The notes under the pieces were generated by a model. The model was not told where the DNA came from. It did no database searches and was given only the letters and a program-made list of their open reading frames with translations. Made by a program: the position numbers and the translations under genes. From IMG/VR virus record IMGVR_UViG_3300031565_003193, positions 1 through 25,162 of that record: a stretch of DNA of 25,162 nt, one strand, 5' to 3'. The stretch is from a virus. This document shows, one piece after another, positions 22,030 to 25,162 of this stretch (the first letter of the stretch is position 1; the number at the start of each line of letters is the position of its first letter).

Positions 22030-22159
22030 GCGGCTTTGTACCGGATACGGCGGCGCGGTGCTTTTCGGCCACGTCGACAACGTGCACGATCAGCATGGCT
22101 TCTTCGGTCGTGTAGCCCTGTGCGACAAGGGCGGCTACGCGGGATGCAGTAGTGTCCAT
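21998..22159 (-). CDS. Unidentified small helical protein (53 aa)
   Basis: The start is ATG 22157-22159. The larger open frame to 22519 is a shadow of the minor-head gene. The peptide begins MDTTASRVAALVAQGYTTEE and continues AMLIVHVVDVAEKHRAA: two helices with a Gly-Tyr turn, resembling a small helix-turn-helix or UBA-like unit, followed by a basic tail (TKPHAQSKTRRAA). The ribosome site is weak (GAAG at long distance). A 41-base gap with one TATCCG copy (22181) separates it from the minor-head gene. Function is unknown. Confidence 0.5.
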   Translation of the reverse strand: MDTTASRVAALVAQGYTTEEAMLIVHVVDVAEKHRAAVSGTKPHAQSKTRRAA

Positions 22160-22200
22160 GCGCGGTAAGTAGCACTTCGGTATCCGTCGCGCAAATGCGG

Positions 22201-24282
22201 TCACAGTTTCGCGTGGTCGCGCCGCACCGCGTCCGCTTTGTCTCGCGCTTGTTTGAACGGCTCGCCGGGACGTATGGGGCGATCGTTGCGTGGTCGGAAT
22301 ATCTCTCTGTACGCGTCGTGCAGCATCGCGAACGCGAACGGGTGCTTTGTCATTAGCCGCATGCGGTCGTAGAGATACAGCCGCGTTAGCTCCGCTGCGT
22401 TCTCGATCGGGTTGGTGCTCGCGTACTTCGTGCAAAAGCCTTCGCCCCTGCTCTTCGCGTACAGCTTCGCTTGCCATGCGCGCACGGGTTCGACGCCGCC
22501 CAGTCGGTACATGAGCCACACGTTCAGGCTGTGCCCCAGTTCGTGACGCACAACGGCTTCGACGCGATCAAGCGGTATCGTGATCGCGAGCCTGATCTCG
22601 TTGCCAGTCCAGTAGCCCAAGTCGTGATCGTCCAACGCGTTGCCCACGCGCGGTTGATCCTCGCAGATCAGAGTCACGCCTACGCGCTTGTCGAATATCG
22701 CTTTCGGCGTCTCTGCAATCACACGGTCGATGATCGCTTTCTTGCGCGGGTCGCCTATGTGCACTGCGCAGCCTGTATCCGGTGACGTGCCTGCAAACGT
22801 CAGCAGCACACCACCGGCTTTGCGCAAGTCGCCGGGAAGCAGCGCGGCTCGCAGCATGCCAAGCGGCACAATGTCGCCGTCGTCATTCAGCCCCCAGCCG
22901 TGCGGTATGTGGATCAGTTCGCAGCTACACCACGGGTGCACTGGCCCGATCACAGGCTTCCACGAAGCGCGACGCACGCCCACGTTCGTACCGTTCGCCG
23001 TCAACGCGGATAACGGAAACACGCGCGGCTTGCTACCAGGCCCAGCCGTTAGATGCAGGCGCACGCAATCATCGCACGCACGCGGTGACGGCAACTTGTA
23101 GACCATGATCTGTTTTGGGTCGCCTTCGCGTGACACCAGCCCAGCGCTGATCCCAGCCTGCGATGCAGACTGCGTTTCGGTTGCTGCGATGCGCCCAAAG
23201 TCGCGCGACCAATCTTTTGTTTTGTGGCCCAGCTTGCTTGCTACTTCGCGCCACGCGTCACGCCTCGCAATGCTGTCGACAACCTCATCACGGATATCTT
23301 GCTCGTACGCGGCTTGCAGTGCTGCGTCAGCTTCAATCGCAATCGTACTGAAGTCGTCTGCAATGCGGTTGCCCAGCCCGACAATCTCATTCGCTGCGTG
23401 ATGCTCTGCCCATGCACGCGCCGCCTCTTGCTGCGCCGTCAGCGGGAACGATGCTGCCACTTCGTGCGTCACGCGCACACTAAACGGACCCGTATCCGGT
23501 TCGTCTTCGCCGGGCATGCCTAGCACACCGGGCATTGCGTTGCCTGCATGCGCTGGGATCGGGTGCCGGTGTTCGTGCACGGTGAACGGGTCGGCTGTCG
23601 TGTCTGCCGCCACGGGTTGCCTGCGTAGCGTGCGCCGCACCGCAGCCGCCGCTACGCCCGCTGCGCCGATGCCAGCCGCCACTACGCCCACCCCCAGCGC
23701 TGCCAGCCCCTGTGCAGCCGGTAGCGTCAACGTCTTGGCCCTTGCTCGCAACAGCGGGTCACGGCCCAGCAGCACCCCGTAGTTGTAGGCGTCCGCAATC
23801 ACGCGTGCCGCCTCGCTCGCAGTCTCGCCATGCTGCGCCACAAACGAGTAAGCGAGATCGCGCGGTAGCACTCCCTTGTCGATCAAGCGTTGCACCGTCT
23901 CCGCACTCACCACACCAGGCCCGATCATCGTGGCGATAAATGCCAAGTGCGCATCACCGATCAGAGTGCGTATGTGCTCCATGTGCTCTGGTGGGATCAA
24001 CGGCTTCGTCGCCGGATGTTCGTCAACGGCTTTGCGCAGCGTGTCTATGGCGTGGTGCTCTGCATGCGCGCGGATACGGTTCACAAGCATATCCAAGTGT
24101 CTCTGGTACGCCACCGTGAGCACTTCGCAGTTTTGCTCCATCGCCAAGTAGTGTCGGAACGTGCGTGCTGCGCCTCGCAGCGGCTCCGCTTTCAGCAGTA
24201 CGTGTTCGCCCACGATGGCTTGCGCCACGTCCAACGGATGCATGTCTGCCGGTGCTGTGTACGAGACTCGCGGCTTCACCAT
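22201..24282 (-). CDS. Minor head protein (Mu F/SPP1 gp7 type) fused to an ATLF-like zinc peptidase domain (693 aa)
   Basis: Helical N-terminal half (about 1-180), then a Gly/Ala-rich hydrophobic stretch (188-216) able to form a membrane-active helix, then helical linkers. Residues about 355-460 carry the head-morphogenesis signature: DWSRDFGRIAATETQSASQAG, then C403-D-D-C406 and H449-P-W-C452-S-C454, the cysteine/histidine set of Mu F-like and SPP1 gp7-like minor head proteins, which act with the portal and can enter the cell. The last 190 residues hold a metallopeptidase motif HELGH (580-584) with YASTNPIENAAELT (about 620-633), the HExxH plus distal Glu layout of lethal-factor-like gluzincins. 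The ATG overlaps the methyltransferase stop. It could cleave a host target after injection or act in head maturation. Fusion to a peptidase is uncommon as far as I know. Confidence 0.8.
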   Translation of the reverse strand: MVKPRVSYTAPADMHPLDVAQAIVGEHVLLKAEPLRGAARTFRHYLAMEQNCEVLTVAYQRHLDMLVNRIRAHAEHHAIDTLRKAVDEHPATKPLIPPEHMEHIRTLIGDAHLAFIATMIGPGVVSAETVQRLIDKGVLPRDLAYSFVAQHGETASEAARVIADAYNYGVLLGRDPLLRARAKTLTLPAAQGLAALGVGVVAAGIGAAGVAAAAVRRTLRRQPVAADTTADPFTVHEHRHPIPAHAGNAMPGVLGMPGEDEPDTGPFSVRVTHEVAASFPLTAQQEAARAWAEHHAANEIVGLGNRIADDFSTIAIEADAALQAAYEQDIRDEVVDSIARRDAWREVASKLGHKTKDWSRDFGRIAATETQSASQAGISAGLVSREGDPKQIMVYKLPSPRACDDCVRLHLTAGPGSKPRVFPLSALTANGTNVGVRRASWKPVIGPVHPWCSCELIHIPHGWGLNDDGDIVPLGMLRAALLPGDLRKAGGVLLTFAGTSPDTGCAVHIGDPRKKAIIDRVIAETPKAIFDKRVGVTLICEDQPRVGNALDDHDLGYWTGNEIRLAITIPLDRVEAVVRHELGHSLNVWLMYRLGGVEPVRAWQAKLYAKSRGEGFCTKYASTNPIENAAELTRLYLYDRMRLMTKHPFAFAMLHDAYREIFRPRNDRPIRPGEPFKQARDKADAVRRDHAKL

Positions 24283-25162
24283 AGCGACCCCTGCTCTGGG
24301 TTTGGTGGTGCCTTCCCGCGCTTGACAGATACGGTTGGCGCTTCGCCCGCTTCCGCGTTGTCGAACAGCGGCGCGTGCCCGGCGATGCGAGCGCGAGCGA
24401 TCTCTACATATCCCGCGTCACGATCAATGCCGATGAAGTTGCAGCCCTCTAGGCGCGCAGCCCAGCCGGTCGTGCCCGAACCCATGAACGGGTCAAGGCA
24501 CACGCCGCCCTTGCGCGTCACGAGTTTCACTAAGTACCTCATTAGGGCAAGCGGCTTCACTGTCGGATGGTGGTTCGCGCGTTGCTGCGCGCCACGGTTG
24601 CGCGGGTTGTCGCCGCCTGGATCGCCGTCGTTGCGCGTCTCGTCACGCTTGCGCTGCGCCATGCCGTCGAGTCCGCTCTCGCGTTCGGCGCGGCTGGACT
24701 TCGCTGTGTAGAAGAAGCGCGCGGCGCTGCCGGAGTCGCATTGCCCTTGAGTGTTGCCGCCACTAACCCCAAAAATACCAGCGCCTTTACCATTGCCCTT
24801 GCTTTCGCGCCAGTTGCTCGTAGTCGTCGGAAACGCCGCGAGCACTTCGGGGCTGCCGTCGTGGATGAGGTTGGCGGGCCAGCGGCCGAGCGTTTCGGCC
24901 TTGGCGACGTTGCCACGGACGCGCTCGGCATGCGCGGCCCTTGCCCCGTCGTCATGCTTCCACGGCCGATCCCACCCCTCATGGTTTGTAGAACAAACCG
25001 TGTCGGCCTGTTCTGCTCCTCCCCCCAGCTTGTCTCCAGTCCCAACGCGACACCCGTCAATGTTGATTGCACCTGTGCCGTGCTCTAACACGTTGGCGGC
25101 GACGGTGCCGATCAGCGGCTTGCGCGCCATCGTGATCGGTTCAAGCGCGGGCTTTAGCGCCG
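24276..25162 (-). CDS. DNA N6-adenine/N4-cytosine methyltransferase, beta class (5' end cut by right edge)
   Basis: The frame is open through the right edge. The ATG at 25130 is internal, since the family-typical ALKPALEPITMARKPL spans it. Visible: KPL..GTVAANVLEHGTGAINIDGCR, the middle target-recognition region, RFFYTAKSSRAERESGL, HHPTVKPLALMRYLVKLV, then the AdoMet-binding motif I DPFMGSGTTGWAARLEG followed by NFIGIDRD and YVEIARARI. Motif I comes late, and the catalytic DPPY motif should lie beyond the window, which is the order of beta-class enzymes. Phage solitary methyltransferases of this kind protect phage DNA from restriction or mark it for packaging or regulation. No restriction endonuclease gene is seen here. 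The stop overlaps the minor-head start. Confidence 0.88.
   Translation of the reverse strand, partial: ALKPALEPITMARKPLIGTVAANVLEHGTGAINIDGCRVGTGDKLGGGAEQADTVCSTNHEGWDRPWKHDDGARAAHAERVRGNVAKAETLGRWPANLIHDGSPEVLAAFPTTTSNWRESKGNGKGAGIFGVSGGNTQGQCDSGSAARFFYTAKSSRAERESGLDGMAQRKRDETRNDGDPGGDNPRNRGAQQRANHHPTVKPLALMRYLVKLVTRKGGVCLDPFMGSGTTGWAARLEGCNFIGIDRDAGYVEIARARIAGHAPLFDNAEAGEAPTVSVKRGKAPPNPEQGSLW

Larger units (their letters stand above)
127..24076. repeat. Dispersed hexamer TATCCG/CGGATA, about 65 copies
   Basis: I found these starts by eye. TATCCG on plus: 127, 1122, 1572, 2803, 3957, 4545, 5031, 5649, 6033, 6310, 7040, 7438, 8314, 8659, 8802, 9810, 10034, 10637, 13535, 13743, 14192, 15115, 16007, 16669, 17083, 17773, 18265, 18668, 18931, 19371, 19618, 19944, 20395, 20865, 22181, 22776, 23493. 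CGGATA on plus: 623, 1443, 1723, 2481, 3354, 3576, 4822, 5516, 7530, 7969, 10264, 10776, 11379, 13172, 13317, 14945, 16189, 16720, 18040, 19800, 20042, 20674, 21040, 21381, 22042, 23007, 23291, 24071. The base before TATCCG is mostly G, then A, rarely T, almost never C. TATCC followed by another base occurs only about a dozen times. Confidence 0.8.

Noticed and set aside
22160-22519. Upstream extension of the 53-aa gene to 22519
   Set aside because: It overlaps the C-terminal zincin domain of the minor-head gene in another frame; the extension is Arg-rich and motif-free.
1-25162. CRISPR arrays, tRNA or rRNA genes, insertion sequences
   Set aside because: I looked for regularly spaced direct repeats, cloverleaf-like T-arm sequences and transposase motifs on both strands and saw none.

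Overview
The window is part of a tailed-phage (or closely related prophage) genome. Every gene I can support is read leftwards on the minus strand, most neighbours touch or overlap by 4 bases (ATGA, GTGA or TTGA junctions), and there is no host housekeeping gene, tRNA, rRNA, IS element or CRISPR array. A zinc amidase endolysin, a lipobox lipoprotein, Shine-Dalgarno start sites and high G+C suggest a Gram-negative, probably proteobacterial, host. The genus cannot be fixed from sequence alone.

In transcription order (right to left): (1) 25162-22201, the body of a DNA adenine/cytosine-N4 methyltransferase cut by the right edge, then a Mu-F/SPP1-gp7-type minor head protein fused to a zinc-metallopeptidase-like domain. 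(2) 22159-19650, small genes: two cysteine-rich zinc-finger-like proteins, a winged-helix-like protein, a MazG-type nucleotide pyrophosphohydrolase and several tiny ORFs. (3) 19542-18147, a compact lysis-like cluster: one-helix membrane peptide, 62-aa protein, lipoprotein, 41-aa peptide and amidase endolysin. (4) 18118-17263, an S-adenosylmethionine-decarboxylase (SpeD) homologue and a probable virion protein. (5) 17180-5875, two giant multidomain proteins. One (1141 aa) carries what looks like complete sigma-70 regions 2, 3 and 4. The other (2344 aa) carries a zincin domain and a full SNF2-type helicase. Three small genes follow, one a zinc ribbon. (6) 5734-1, the capsid module: prohead protease, scaffold-like protein, HK97-fold major capsid protein with an inserted Ig/FN3-like domain, small head or neck proteins, a membrane-anchored helical protein, a probable head-tail adaptor and a gene cut by the left edge.

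My reading is that the large multidomain proteins, placed among head genes, are capsid cargo of the DarB/polyvalent-protein kind that enters the cell with the DNA: peptidases and helicase against host defences, and a sigma-like module that could redirect host RNA polymerase. This is inference from domains and context.

Two non-coding signals stand out. First, the hexamer TATCCG/CGGATA occurs about 65 times in 25 kb, on both strands and in different reading frames, roughly five to six times more than base composition predicts. This points to a DNA-level function. Second, a good sigma-70 promoter whose -35 box sits inside a perfect inverted repeat is followed within about 60 bases by a strong rho-independent-terminator-like hairpin and then directly by the ATG of the capsid protease.
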